Assembly (NCBI RefSeq): GCF_042477335.2
Contig: NC_091256.1
Span: forward strand, 37,044,001-37,108,000
DNA length: 64,000 nt
DNA from: Ovis canadensis
Lineage: Eukaryota; Chordata; Mammalia; Artiodactyla; Bovidae
Direction: 5' to 3'
A model generated the notes under the pieces. That model did no database searches. It saw nothing but the letters and a program-made list of their open reading frames with translations, and was not told the DNA's origin. Below are positions 20,226 through 32,100 of this stretch, one piece after another; within the stretch, counting starts at the first letter, position 1; each line of letters starts with the position of its first letter. Position numbers and translations under genes: made by a program.

Positions 20226-22290
20226 AGCAATTATTATATAAAAGACATTGCCTGCAGAAGAATCTCTGAGACTAAGATGAATAGAAGAGTCCTTGCCCCA
20301 GATGGCCATAGACACTCGGGTTAGCTGGACACAAAGGCCAGGGCACAGGGACAAAGAGAAGTGGAACTGACAAATGTCGGGGCCCGAGGAGGTGCCAGGC
20401 AGCAGGCCCAGCCCAGAGGGCCGCCTGTACCCCCAAGGAGTCAGGGTCCGGCTCTGGCTCACAGGGACCTGTGGGATGGAACTTTCTCTTTCCTAGGAGC
20501 ACCCTTGGGCCACCCCAGTCTCCCTTCCAGGCGCTCCCAGCCTCCCTGGGTCTGCATGATGATGGGTTGGGTGAGCAGGGCAGAGAGGGAGGGAAGGAGA
20601 GCCACTTGCCCTGGAATCCTGGAGATACGGAAGCTGGTCTTAGAGAGATGAGGTAATGTCTGTAACTGCTCTGCCAAGGAGATGGGACACACACAGTCGC
20701 ACCCCATTCAGACTCTCCCTCCAAGCCTCCTAGGCTCGCTTCGCCCTCTGGCCGCCCCCCACATGCTAATCCTGCGGTAAAGCTGTGAGGGACGGAGAGC
20801 GAACAGGATCGATACCTGTGAGGCTTTCAGGAAAGAAACCTGGGGTTCCCTCCATCAGAGCCATGACCTTGCCCGGACATCTCCTTGCTCAGGCACCAGC
20901 ATTGTGTCTCCACCAGGGCCTGGGCCCCGGGAGGCCAGGGTGGGGAGGCCAGGAAGGAAGGTGGGAGGCCTGAGAAGGGCATTGGCAGGCAGAGGGGCAC
21001 CGGCAGGCAGAAGGGCTGTGGAGCAGCCACAGAGGACGGAGAGGCCCTAGCAGAAGGAGGGCTGCAGGCTGGGCTGAACTAGGACGGGGCATGACTGCAG
21101 AGAAGCCAGAGAGAAGGGGGTGGAAGCTTCTGCCCCATGGGGGTCTCATTATGGAGTGGACCCATCAGAGCTGCTCTATAGCGGGGTGACTGGACTCCCC
21201 GGGGAGACGGTGGAAGCCAGAAGGTCTTCTGAAGGCTGGCTCTAGAAGTGGCCAGGTCACTTCCACTGCCTTCTACATGTCAAGGCAGGTCACAGAACCA
21301 GTCCAGAGTCGGGGCAGGGAGCAAGCCTCCTCCTCTTGATAGTGGATGCACGTGTGGACAGACCGGGGAGCAGAGGCCGGAAGCCCTCTTTGGAAACTGT
21401 CTACACTCAGCATGAGGGTCACCAGGACTCAGGAAGTTCAATGCCTCTGCCCTTCCATGTGGGAGGGTGCAGCCCCGAGGGCCATGAACCTCTCCTCTGC
21501 CAGTTTTTGGATCCTTTTAACCCCCAGAATCTGAGATTCCTTAAAGCTCTACCCTCCACCCCAGCCGCTGGCCCTGGATGATTCCCAGGAGTGAGTGTGG
21601 CCAGTGGCCTCGGTCCAGTGGCCGTGGTCGCCTCTTGCTTCCTCACACAGCTCCCCCTTCTCCTTAGCAGATAGTGGTTGGTGACCAAGTTCTGGGTCAT
21701 CCTGCCTCATGGGAAGAGAAGACCCTTCTGTGGAGCTTCCGAGGTGGAATTTGGACCAGCTGGTCAAAATTCCAGAGAGCAGATTTTGCATCAATCAAAG
21801 AATGAAGAGTGACCTCTCAATGAGAGAGCAGGCTGATTTATAAAGGAGGGAGCCTCCTGTCCCCAGAAGTATTCAAGCAGAGGCTGGGTCAACCCTGCCA
21901 GAAAGACTAGAATAAATCCTAGACTAAAGGAGGTGCAACTCTCAAGATTCCTTATACATTTAACCACCCTTCGTGTTAGCCGTCCAGACCCTACTAGGTG
22001 GAGTTATCATTTCGCAAGTCCCGGCAATCCTCTTTTGGGGAAATAGTCCCCAGTCACTGTTGAAACACAGGCTGGCAGGCTGAACTCTCCCTACCCAGAC
22101 ACCAAGTTAACGACCAGCTGCTCAGGTGAGTTCAAGTAGCTTTGAGTGTTTCTATTTCAAGATGCCTGAACAGAACCTGAGCCTCAAGGAGTGACCTTGT
22201 GCAGAGCCTAAACACCTCTCTTTGTTTGGCCTTTAGGCTGAGATGCGGCTGAAGGGGACTTGAAGCTCCATTCCCCACGAGGCGCCTTCT
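20226..22290. other. Non-repetitive, fairly GC-rich DNA
   Basis: Two kilobases with no transposon that I can identify. Overlapping frames up to 150 codons (minus, 20272-20724) occur on both strands, as expected from GC-rich sequence, and none shows a domain, signal peptide or splice structure I trust. 20940-21080 is G-rich with GGCAGG-type repeats. Confidence 0.4.
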
Positions 22291-23468
22291 GCCTATATGT
22301 GTGCCTGTGTTTGTGTGATGTGTGGTGTGTATATGTATGTAGTGTGTGGTGTGTATATATGTGTGGTGTGTGTATGTGATGTGTAATGTGTGGTATGTGT
22401 ATGTGATGTGTGATGTGTGTGTGTGTGTGGTATGTGTGTGATGTGGTGTGGGTGTGATGTCGTGTGTGTGTGATGTGGTGTGTATATGATGTGTGGTGTG
22501 TGTGTGTGATGTGGTGTGTGTACGTGATGTGTAATGTGTGGTGTGTGTGTGGTATGTGTGTGGTGTGGTGTGTGTATATGATGTGTGCTGTGTGTGTGTG
22601 TGGTGTGGTGTGTATATGTATGTAGTGTATGATATGTGTATATGTGTGGTGAGGTGTGGTGTGTGTATGTGATGTGGTGCGTGTGTGTGTGGTGTATGTG
22701 GTGTGGTGTGTGTATGTGATGTGGTGTGTGTGTGTGGTGTGGTGTGTGTATGTGATATGTGATGTGTGTATGTGATGTGTGTGTGATATGTGGTGTGTGT
22801 GTGTGGTATGTGTGCGGTGTGGTGTGTGTATGTGATGTGGTGTGTGTGTGGTGTGATGTGTGTGTGTGATATGTGATGTGTGTATGTGATGTGTGGTGTG
22901 TGTGTGTGATGTATGGTGTGTGTGTATGTGTGTGGTGTGTATGTGATGTGTAATGTGTGTGGTGTGTGTGGTGTGGTGTGTGTGCATGGTGTGGCATGTG
23001 TACATGTGTAATGTGTGTGGTGAGTGTGTGTGGTACGTGTGTGGTGTGGTGTTTGTATGTGATGTGTGGTGTGTGGTGTGTGTGGTGTGTGTGGTGTGGT
23101 GTGTATATGTATGTAGTGTATGATATGTGTATATGTGTGGTGCGGTGTGGTGTGTGTATGTGACGTGGTGCGTGTGTGTGTGGTGTATGTGGTATGGTGT
23201 GTGTATGTGATGTGTGGTGTGTGTGTGTGATGTATGGTGTGTGTGTGTGTGTGTGTGTGGTGTGTGTGTGGTGTGGTGTATGTGATGTGTGGTGTGTGTG
23301 TGGTGCGTGTGTGTGGTGTGTGTGTGGTGTGGTGTGTGTATGTGATGTATGGTGTGTGTGTGTGTGTGTGGTATGTATGTGGTGTGTGTGGTGTGTGTGT
23401 GTGTGTGTATGTGATGTGTGGTGTGTGTGGTGTGTGTGGTGTGTGTATGTGATGTGTGTGTGTGTGGA
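22291..23468. repeat. TG-rich complex satellite/VNTR, about 1.2 kb
   Basis: Almost pure TG-rich DNA on the plus strand, with interspersed GTGGTG, TATGTGATG and TATATG units rather than a simple (TG)n. A segment of about 110 bp starting at 22611 recurs at 23102 with only about three differences, giving a 491-bp higher-order period. The minus strand (ACA/CAC/CAT codons) stays open in all three frames, including a spurious 494-codon frame. Alternating purine-pyrimidine TG runs are known Z-DNA formers. Confidence 0.9.
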
Positions 23469-24574
23469 GGGGGAGGTGTGTGAGTCCCCCTTGAGTGTGG
23501 AGGAATTCCAGAAGGAACGTAGGAGGAGGAGGTGAGCCGTTTTCCCAGTCAGAAGGCTCTTTCTGTGAAGACTGCTTGGAGTTTGTTGTCTTTGTTTTTG
23601 TGAGCTTATTGCTCACAGAGGTTTTTCTCCCTGAAGCGAATGTCTGGGATGTGGCGTGGCCCTGCTTTCTGGAGGAGAGCGAGTCTAAGGGGAAGGCGGT
23701 CCCCTGGGCAGGGGGACAGATGGCAGGACAGGGGGGCCCACCCTGGGGCTGGCCTGTGTGAGTTCCCCCAGCCAGGCTCTCAGCTCTTTGCCTCTTGTGA
23801 CGTCAGGTGTCAGGGACTTGCTAGATGCCTTTGAGTCAACTGGTTTGGAAGGCTCTAGAAGGCTTTGGAGCGAAAGCCAGGCCTTGAGTTTAAGATTCAG
23901 CCTCTTGGTGTCTTCTTCCCAAGGAAGGACTCTGGGGGAGCCTTGGGCTGAGGACGGCTCAGGGCTGTGGTCCTGCAGCGCCACCTGGGGGCGATGAGGA
24001 GAATGGCTACCAGAGGAAGAGCCAGAGGGACCATTTGCGGTGGGCGATCAGGGAGTCCTCTCTCTGACCCTGACCCCAGGGGAGAATTCCCAGGCCCTTG
24101 GGAGACCTTGGAGATCTGCTTTCTGGTCACATCAGTAAACAGGAAAAAAACTTAGCCCTGAAACTCTCAGATGGCGTTGCTGGGGGATCTTGGAGTAACC
24201 GGAAGACCCCATTTCCCAGCCTCCCTGCCCCACGTTTTGTCAGAGTACCTGTTCTATTGAGAGGTGACAATTCTTTACAACAGCCTTTGAGGATCATTTT
24301 ACAGATAAGGAGGCTGAACTTCAGGAAGGCCGTCTCCTGATGCCCATCCCCGCGCTCCTCCCAACCTGCAATGTGTGGTCCATCCGCCGTGTGGAGAGGA
24401 CATCGGGCCTCCACAGAGGGGCTCAAGGGACCCCGCTGAGGACCCACAACAATCTAAATGGAGGAGGGCCCACCAAATAAAGCCAAGATAAGCATGGAGC
24501 TGAAAGTCTCAGAAGGGGAGCTAGAGCTGCGGGCCTGAGGCGGACAGAATGACCCCAAGGGGCACAGAGGCAGC
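23469..24574. other. Non-repetitive DNA
   Basis: No transposon recognised except a possible antisense MIR scrap at about 24285-24330 (TTTACAGATAAGGAGGCTGA). Frames up to 106 codons on both strands without domains. Confidence 0.4.
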
Positions 24575-25040
24575 ATTGCTGTTCAGTCACCAAGTTGTGT
24601 CTGACTCTAAGAAACACCAATGGACTGCAGCATGCCAGGCCTCCCAGGCCCTCACCATCTCCTGGAGTTTGCCCAAGTTCATGTCCATTGCATCACTGAT
24701 GCCATCCGACCATCTCATCCTCTGTCACCCTCTTCTCTCTGCCTTCAGTCTTTCCCAGCATCAGGGTCCTTTCCAATGAGTTGGCTCTTCACATCAGGTG
24801 ACCAAAGTATTGGAGCTTCAGCATCAGCTCTTCCAATGAGTGTATTCAGGGTTGATTTCTTTTAAGATTGACTGGTTTGATCTCCTTGTTGTCCAAGGGA
24901 CTCTCAAGAGTCTTCTCCATCACTGCAGTTTGAAAGCATCAATTCCTCAGCGCTCATTATGGTCTAGCTCTCACAACTGTGTATGACTACTGGAGAGATG
25001 AAAGCCTTGACTAAATAGAGCTTTGTTGACAAAGTGATGA
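24575..25040 (-). repeat. BovB LINE 3' part, antisense
   Basis: Begins with GCTGTTCAGTCACCAAGTTG and continues through ATGGACTGCAGCATGCCAGG and CAGCATCAGGGTCCTTTCC to CTTTGTTGACAAAGTGATG. It is a decayed copy of the BovB 3' UTR and RT end. Confidence 0.88.
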
Positions 25041-25449
25041 TGATGGAGACAGCATAACTGCTGTGAAAGTGTCCAGACTTAAACTCAGGTCCAAGAGAGC
25101 TGAGGCTCTGGGGAGCCCAGACTCTGCTGCCTGCCAACTCTGTGGTACAAGAGGGAATGAACACTGTGATAAATTTCATGACTAAATTCCACAGCCTGGC
25201 CTCCTTTTCTTCAGCCTAGCCTGGCCACCCTGTTATCTGATGCTCCTCAGCTGTGATCCTTCCCCAGAGCCAGGCTGCTGGGCCTCGCTGGATGCTCTGT
25301 CCCCATGCATTGGCTTTTGCTGGGTCCCCTTGCTGGGTGGATGTCTGCCATGCTCCTCTCTGCTGTAGCAGAACACAGCCAGCAGGAGCCCCCAGGGCTG
25401 GGATGGGGTGGGGGTGTGTGTGAGGGGGTTGGAGATGGGGGGTGTGATG
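25041..25449. other. Non-repetitive spacer
   Basis: Nothing recognised; the block from 25380 to 25445 is G-rich. Confidence 0.4.
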
Positions 25450-25848
25450 ATGTTAGCTTGCCAGGACTGCTGTAACAAAGCACTGAAGTGGGGGGCTGGG
25501 CTTAAACAACAGGAATGTGTCATCTCATGGTTGGTGCTAGAGGCTGGAAGGCCAAGACCGAGGTGTCAGCAGGGTTGACTCCTTTTGAGAACTGGGGCAG
25601 GGAGGATGTGCTGCAGGCCTCTCTCCTTGGTTTGTGTTCTCCCTGTGTCTCTTCACCTGGCATTCTTCCCGTATTCCTGCCCATCTCTAAATTTTCCCTT
25701 TTTATAAAGATATTGGATGAGGGCCTACCCTAATGACTTTGTTTTAACTTGACTGCCTTTCTAAAGAGCTTGTCTCCCAATGAGGTCATAGTCTGGAAAC
25801 GGGCGTTAGGAATTTGGCAGAGGACACCGTTTAGTCCATAAAAATCTA
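25450..25848 (-). repeat. MLT1-type LTR, antisense
   Basis: Antisense of an MLT1A-like LTR: GTTAGCTTGCCAGGACTGCT, GGGCTTAAACAACAGGAATG, GAGGTGTCAGCAGGGTTGAC, GGGCCTACCCTAATGAC and an end near TTTAGTCCATAAA. An ancient solitary ERVL-MaLR LTR without coding sequence. Confidence 0.7.
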
Positions 25849-27504
25849 TTGCGCAGATCTGGCATTTGCTGGGCTCTTCCTCCCGCTAAAGGCCATCTGA
25901 AAGCTGAAGGGAATGGATTTCTGAATGGAAATTCTGAAATGGAATATAGTTCAGAGAGCAGCAAGGAGGAGAGTTGTGGGGATGTAAGGAGTGGATAAAG
26001 CAACTCATGTAGGAACAGAAACTCCACCAAAGATCAGAGATGGGTGGAAAGAAGTGGTTTGGGGGAAGGTTTTGTTGTTTGGGGGCATTAGATCAATTTC
26101 TCTTCCATCTCCTTTGGAAAACTTCAGCAAGGGTTTCCTTCCTTATCCCTAGATTGGAGCTAGGTCTGTGTTGGGGATGCACCGTGAGGATACCCAGGTT
26201 GACTCAAGAGCAAGGGCAAGCACTGCTGAGGGGCCCAGGGAGAGCGCCAGTAAATCTAAACCTTACTCATCCTCTGAGGACCAGCTTACAACTCTCTTCC
26301 CTGCATAGGTGAGCTGCTTTTGTTCCAGCGAAAATACCCACATTACAGTAAGCAGGTCATCCACACCGTTTCCACCACTGCCAGCCACCAGCGGTTGGCC
26401 TTACTCCCCTCTCCCCGCGTTCTTCTTGTACACATGTCCAGAATGGTCAGCAACCTGGCTGCAACCATGAGTCAGCTCTGTTTCTCCCTTAGCCCCACCT
26501 GAGGGTGCTTAATACATGCCCTGCACATTGTAGGTCTCAAAGCACGCTTCTGTGAACCGTAGACCTCTGGAAGGCCGACCCACATCATGCCCCTTTATAC
26601 TAGCATTAACGCACAGTGCTGGATGCACGCATATCTATAGCTCCCTAGACGCTGGTGTTTGTTGGTGCCTAGAATGTTGATGGGAAGAGTGATGCTCACT
26701 TTGTACCCCCTCAGTCTGAGAGCAGCCCTGCACAAGGTCCTCTTCAGATTTTCCCCTCTCCCAAATGTTGGCCAACCCCTCGCCCCCAGGGTTTAGAAGT
26801 TACTAGAAGGGTCCTGTGTTTAAGAGGGCCTGTGGCTGCTGCTCCCTTTGATCTCAGGCCCAGCCTCAGGCAAAGGAGTCGGGGAAGCATTTGGCACCCC
26901 AGGCAGATCTAAACCAGGCTCCGAGGGGCCGTTTGCTGCAGGCGCCGAAGCAATGGAATTTGCCTGATAGTCTCCGGGAATCTCTTTCCACGTAATAAAT
27001 TCTGTCTGAAAGGAATGGTAATGGTTTCAGGGACAAAGTGTTCGAGATGGATTGGAACAGCGGGTTCACTGCTGCCAGGCCCGCTGACACAGGCTTTGAG
27101 TCCGGCTGCGGGAGGACATATGGCCTGTCTAGACCCCGGGACAGTGCACATCCGGAGGTGGAGCAGGGCCACGGTCACGTCGTGCGGGGAAGGATGCGCG
27201 AGGATGGCAGAGCCAGAGGACAGCACAAGGGAGGAAGAGGGGGAGGGGGCTCTTTGAGGCTGTTCCAACAGATCAGGTCCAGAGAGCCCCTGGTTGCTGG
27301 TGTAGGGGCTCTCCCACGGGGCCCAAGAGTCAGTGACAGGGACTGCTGCCCGTGCTGATGCTGAGGGCTCTGGCCTTGGAGGCCCCCAGGGCTCCAGGCA
27401 CCCCTATTCTAACCAGGAGGCGGGGGTTGGTGGGGGGTGATGGGATAGGGGAGCCCGGCTATGGGCCTTCCGGGAGATGGAGTTAGCTCTCAGCTCGTTC
27501 CCAT
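25849..27504. other. Non-repetitive DNA with a CpG-dense patch
   Basis: No transposon recognised. 26880-27250 is unusually rich in CpG for this window (for example GCAGGCGCCGAAGC, TCACGTCGTGCGGGG, GGATGCGCGAGG) and contains overlapping frames of 80-119 codons on both strands with no domain. It could be a regulatory element; see findings. Confidence 0.4.
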
Positions 27505-27955
27505 CGTTTGTTATCGTTCACTCTCTAAGTCATGTTTGACTCTTTTCTACCCCATGCATGCAGCGCACCAGGCCTCCCTGTTTCTACCATCTCCTGAGTT
27601 TGATCAAGTTCATCTCCACTGAGTCCGGGATGCCATCCAACCAACATATCCTCTGCTGCCTTCAATCTTTCCCAGCATCAGGGTCTTTTCCAATGAGTCA
27701 GCTCTTTACATCCAGTGGCCAAAGTATTGGAGCTTCAGCGTCAGTCCTTCCAACGAGTATTCAGGTTTATTTCCTTTAGGATTGACTGGTTTGATCTCCT
27801 TGCAGTCCAAGGGCCTCTCAAGAGTCTTCTCCAGCACCACAGTTCAAAAGCATCCATTCTTTGGCTCTCAGCCTTCTTTATGGTCCAACTCTCACAACCT
27901 TATATGATTACTGGAAAAACCATAGCTTTGACTATATGGACCTTTGTTGGTAAAA
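27505..27955 (-). repeat. BovB LINE 3' part, antisense
   Basis: From GTTCACTCTCTAAGTCATG through CAGCATCAGGGTCTTTTCC and CAGTCCAAGGGCCTCTCAAG to GGACCTTTGTTGGTAAAATG. The RT frame is broken. Confidence 0.88.
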
Positions 27956-27959
27956 TGAA

Positions 27960-28132
27960 TTTGCTTACTTTATTTATTTTTAAATTTGTCTGCACTGGGT
28001 CTTGGTTGTGGCATGAGAACTCTTAGTTGCGGCGTGTGGGATCTAGTTCCTTGGCCAGGGATGGAACCTGAGTCCATCCCCTGCGCTGGGAGTGCAGAGT
28101 CTTAGCCACCAGACCACCAGGGAAGTCCCCTA
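27960..28132 (-). repeat. CHR-type SINE, antisense
   Basis: A T-rich start (TTTATTTATTTTTAAATTTG), GTTGCGGCGTGTGGGATC, CTTGGCCAGGGATGGAACC and the end CCAGACCACCAGGGAAGTCC, the complement of the CHR head. It abuts the BovB fragment. Confidence 0.85.
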
Positions 28133-28133
28133 G

Positions 28134-28450
28134 GGAGTGTACTTTAGATGAAGCAGGTATCATTATCATCATTGCAATTTCCATTTCACAGATAAGAACA
28201 CTGAGGCTCACAGGAGTTGGGGCTCCCTGAAGAGCAGGGAATTTTTAGTGAATAGTGTTGGCAGAATGTGTGGTGCTGGGGCCTCTGTTCCCGTTATGCC
28301 TACATTCAGCTGTTTATTGAACATGTGCAGGATCTCACAACAGCAAAGAAAAACTGAGTCTTGGAGAGTTCAAGTCACTATAGAGCTGAGCTTTGAACTT
28401 GGATCCTCTGATCCCAGACTCCACGTTCCATGTGCTTCCTGGCCCTCTGT
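28134..28450 (-). repeat. Two antisense MIR-like fragments
   Basis: 28150-28225 contains CCATTTCACAGATAAGAACA followed by CTGAGGCTCACAGG. 28310-28450 contains GAGAGTTCAAGTCACTATAG and GAGCTTTGAACTTGGATCC. Both match the reversed MIR core. Confidence 0.5.
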
Positions 28451-29889
28451 CTCCTTGGGGTTTAGGTCATCCCAGCCTTACACAGAAGGGGATAGAAAGC
28501 TTCTCCAGTCCCTGACTGGGGAGGACTAGGCCATCCTTTATAGACTGACCAGGTCAAGTCTGACCTTTCCTTGTTGGTATGTTGTCATCACAGTTTGTCC
28601 TTGGATGTAGCCAAACCATTTTTTAAATAGGAGATCAGCTGTATTTGAATTTTTAGGCACACTTTGGGGAGTCCCATCTGCTGGCCTCCTTGCTTGTTTC
28701 ATGAGCTCAATAGTCAGCCACCCATCCCCTGGGGTTTACTGTTGGCGCCTTCAAATACCCACATCAGTCCAGAAAAACTCTTGCCATTGTCTCCTGAGTC
28801 AGCTGAGGTGTCCGCAGGAGCTCAGGTCTTTGAAATTTGTCCCTTGCCCAGGGTGCTGCTGGGTGATAAATGTTGCTTTGCTTTCTGCTCTTTCTTCTTC
28901 TTCTTTTTTTTTTTTCAAGTTTGTTTTTCATGAAAAGAAATGGCAGTTGGCAACATCCCTGAAGTTTTTTAGTGGGGCTCCTATAATGAGGTTTGCTGAA
29001 ATTCTGGATAGGAAATGTTTTCTCTGTAGGCTCGGAGGCAGGGTTTGAAACTTTTGTGATGTCTGTGGCCTTTTTCCTTTGAGCCAGCTGGGTTTGCCTC
29101 TTCAAAGATGTCATCCCCAGCCTTGCCAAGCACAGAGTTTACTACTCCACTGTTAGGGAGTTACGTGAGGGTAAAAATAGGTCAGTGCTTTTTCTTCCCT
29201 CTCTTAAAGAAGAAAGTGTATGTTTTCCAACATCCCATCAGTCAAAAACAGCTGAAGCAATTTTAGCTCACTTTTTCCCCCAAAAAGATTTACTCTGAGA
29301 CTGACTCAGAATGTGGAAGACTTCAAGGAAAAATTTTTCCATGAAAGTTAACTGCAATTAACGAGGAGGGAGCTGTGGGGAGAAAGAATTTGTCAGTGTT
29401 TGCTGTGATGTCAATGTTGCTGCTGTCTGACAAACATATACAAAACACAGACCAGATCCACGATCAGTCCCCCTCCACATTCGGATTTCTGTGAGAAGTG
29501 AGCATTTCTTTCCATTACAAATCTGCATGGCTTCACTTTCCCAGCTGAAACTTTCAACAAGATGAAATGACGCACACTGGCGCACATTATAGTCTTTGAA
29601 AATACAGCTGAAGAAAGTTTCTCAAGGATACATAAATCAAGGAGTCAGTTCAGCCGTGAATACATTGTGCTGTGTGCTAAAAGGGATGGGTTAGAAGCCT
29701 AAATGCAAAACAGCTTAAATGCTTTTTACTGACACAGGGAAGGAGTCAGCTTGGGGAAGATTGCGAGCTTTAATCCTTTTTGTATCTGACTTCTGTTTCT
29801 TCCAAGTTCAAATGTATCTTTACGGCCTTGTCCATAAGTACAGCCATAGATACTTGCATAGAGGTTTATGAGTTGGCCTGGTCTCAGCC
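28451..29889. other. Non-repetitive DNA
   Basis: No transposon recognised. There is a pyrimidine run at 28886-28916. 29160-29650 is complex, moderately AT-rich sequence with no repeat signature and could be conserved non-coding DNA. A 121-codon minus frame at 28764-29129 has no domain. Confidence 0.4.
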
Positions 29890-30242
29890 CTCCTCCCCTC
29901 CTCCACTCTCATTTTCTACCTCCTCCCACCCTCCCCCAACCCTGTCATTGCCCATTTCCTTCCCTACCCCCAACCACAGACCTCTAATTTCTCCTGGGTC
30001 CTCAGCTCTCCCCTCCCTACTAGGTCATCTTTCCATGAGCATGTCTACACCCTGAAGGTGCTTCATCTTAAAACTGAAAAAAAACCTTCTCTTCAGGACA
30101 TCTTCCTCCTAAATACTTTATCTTCTGCCCTTCACAGCCAAGCTGTTTACTAGAACAATCTACACTCTCTCACTAGTCATCCCCTAAAAACTGTCTTATG
30201 GTTTTCTGACTAGTGACCTCTACATAACCAAAGCCAGGGTTC

Positions 30243-30412
30243 CTTTTATGGGATTTTGTTTTTTTCAATTGAACTATAGTTGATTCATAAAGTTTTATAT
30301 ATACAGCAAAGCGATTCAGATTCTTTTCCATTACAGGTTATTAATACAAGATACTGAATATCATTCCCTATGCTATACAGTAGGTCTTTATCATTTATTA
30401 TGGGATTTTCAT
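30243..30412 (-). repeat. L1 3' end, antisense
   Basis: TTGAACTATAGTTGATTCAT, ATACAGCAAAGCGATTCAG and TGCTATACAGTAGGTCTTTA are the antisense of the artiodactyl L1 3' end. It is inserted into the L2-like host. Confidence 0.8.
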
Positions 30413-30439
30413 ATAGCATTTGATAATGACCACCCACCA

Positions 30440-30540
30440 ACCCATCCATCCATCCATCCATCCATCCATCCATCCATCCATCCATCCATCTACTGACCTA
30501 CCCAGCCATCCAGCCAGCCAACCATCTATTCATTCATCCA
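30440..30540. repeat. (CCAT)n microsatellite
   Basis: A run of at least twelve CATC/CCAT units from about 30443 to 30490, decaying into CCAGCCAGCC and TTCATTCATCC variants to about 30540. Confidence 0.95.
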
Positions 30541-31214
30541 CCCACCCAGCTATATATGTGTCTAATTCACCCTTCCACTCATCCTCCCACCTACCTCCAC
30601 ATCCATCCATCTACCACACAGTTGCCTGATGTGTCTCCATTTTCAGGACCAGGGCCCAGCTTCTCACCTGCTGCTTTCCCCGGGTCTACTCCCTTTTCTC
30701 CACCCAGCCCTCCTTAGACCCCTCGCCAGCATCTCTTCGTCCACGTGCCCCTCAGATATCAATGTCAACCAGAGCTCTGTCCTTGTCCTTGGGGTTGCTC
30801 ACTATCCATATGCTTCTACTCTTTGCCTCAACTTCTCCCTCATTACTGATGATGCCCAAAGCAGTATCAGTACGTTAGGCCTCTTCCCGAAGCTCCAGAA
30901 TCCCCTTAGAGCCCTCCAGTGTCAGACCCTCTGATTCTCAGGTATCTTGTCCACAGCCCAATCTTCATTCTGTGATCAGAGAATGGCTACAGAATCTTGG
31001 GCGTCATCCTTGCCTCCTCTTTTCCTCTAGCCAAGTTCGAATCCCTCCCTTCTGGGTAATTCCCATCCCTTCAATGGTTCCTCTGGGCCTTCAGAGAAGG
31101 GGGCCCAGCACTTCTGGAGACAGCATCAGCTCGAAGTCCAAGCCATGTGCCTCCACATGCCTGCTTCTCACTGGCCCCTGGGTATTGAAACAACAACAGC
31201 AGATATGTCATGAA

Positions 31215-31312
31215 TGCTGATGTGTAATCACCAGGTTCTGGGGCAAGTGCCTGGGAGTTCAGAACTAACATTATTTCAGTTTCACAGATGAGAAAACTGA
31301 GGCCTAAAGTGC
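31215..31312 (-). repeat. MIR SINE, antisense
   Basis: TTTCAGTTTCACAGATGAG followed by AAAACTGAGGCCTAAAG, preceded by AACATTATT. This is the standard reversed MIR core. Confidence 0.65.
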
Positions 31313-31688
31313 TTTTTGTTGGGCTTTTCACATGCTTTTCACTTGGCCACATGGGGCTGCCCCTCCTGCTTCACTCCGCAATCCCAGCCACCCACCTCCA
31401 GCTCAGATCAGGCTTCTGAGGTCCCACTTGCTGGGGCCTTATTTCCTCTGCCTCCATTCTTTTTTGTCTGAGTTCCCATAATTTTTACTTTTTAATTTTT
31501 AAAAGTCTATGAACTAAAATCCTGTGCCCTCGGGTTGTATCTTTCCAACCCCTCGTCCTCACCACAGCAGGATTATTTCTTCAAAATACTAAACTAGTCG
31601 TGTCTTTTCTTCTCTAAAACCCTTCAGTGACATGCGTTTGTTTTCAGGGCAGTCTGAACTCTGGGTTGGGAATGTGTCATGGAAGTTC

Positions 31689-31691
<3 letters not shown>

Positions 31692-31732
<41 letters not shown>

Positions 31733-31772
31733 TTATATTTATATTTATATTTATATTTATATTTATATAAGA
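31692..31772. repeat. (TA)n / (TTTATA)n satellite
   Basis: About 30 bp of pure TA followed by about eight TTTATA hexamers, next to an antisense Bov-tA. The abrupt change from dinucleotide to hexamer suggests two expansion phases. Confidence 0.95.
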
Positions 31773-31778
31773 AAAGGG

Positions 31779-31986
31779 AAAAGTATTAGTTGCCCAGTTG
31801 TGTCCAACTCTTTGGGACTCCATGGACTGTAGCCCACCAGGCTCCTCTGTCCATGGGGATTCTCCAGGCAAGAATATTGGAGGGGGTTGCCATGCCCATC
31901 TCCAGGGGATCTTCCTGACCCAGGGGTTGAATCCAGGTCTCCCGCATTGCAGGCAGATTCTTTCCCATTTGAACCACCAGTGAAGC
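31779..31986 (-). repeat. Bov-tA SINE, antisense
   Basis: From AGTATTAGTTGCCCAGTTG to TTTGAACCACCAGTGAAGCC, with the full body between. It lies between the TA satellite and an L1 3' end. Confidence 0.9.
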
Positions 31987-32100
31987 CATATATATACATA
32001 TATAGATATACACACACGCATACCAAACTGAGTCGCAATGATGTACACTTGAAACTTACTCGACACCGAATATCAACTGTATTTTAATAAAAATTGAAAA
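31987..32100 (+). repeat. L1 3' end, sense
   Basis: ATGATGTACACTTGAAACTT, ATATCAACTGTATTTTAATA and an A-rich tail match the terminal 80-100 bp of artiodactyl L1. Confidence 0.6.

Larger units (their letters stand above)
29890..31650 (+). repeat. L2-like LINE internal region, split
   Basis: Pieces at about 29890-30240, 30640-31060 and 31530-31640 read as successive parts of an old LINE, probably L2 ORF2: AACTGTCTTATGGTTTTCTG, CTGATGATGCCCAAAGCAG, TTGGGCGTCATCCTTGCCTC and CTAAAACCCTTCAGTGAC. The frames are destroyed. An antisense L1, a CCAT microsatellite and a MIR separate the pieces. Confidence 0.45.

Noticed and set aside
20272..20724. A 150-codon minus-strand frame
   Set aside because: GC-rich, low-complexity Pro/Ser/Arg composition with equal-quality frames on the opposite strand.
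22132..23616. A 494-codon minus-strand open frame rich in His/Thr, with 265- and 234-codon partners
   Set aside because: It is the translation of the TG-rich satellite. All three minus frames are open because ACA/CAC/CAT/ACC codons rarely give stops; there is no domain or start context.
30440..30540. Regular 4-bp repeat as a CRISPR-like array
   Set aside because: It is a (CCAT)n microsatellite in a mammalian genome with no spacers.
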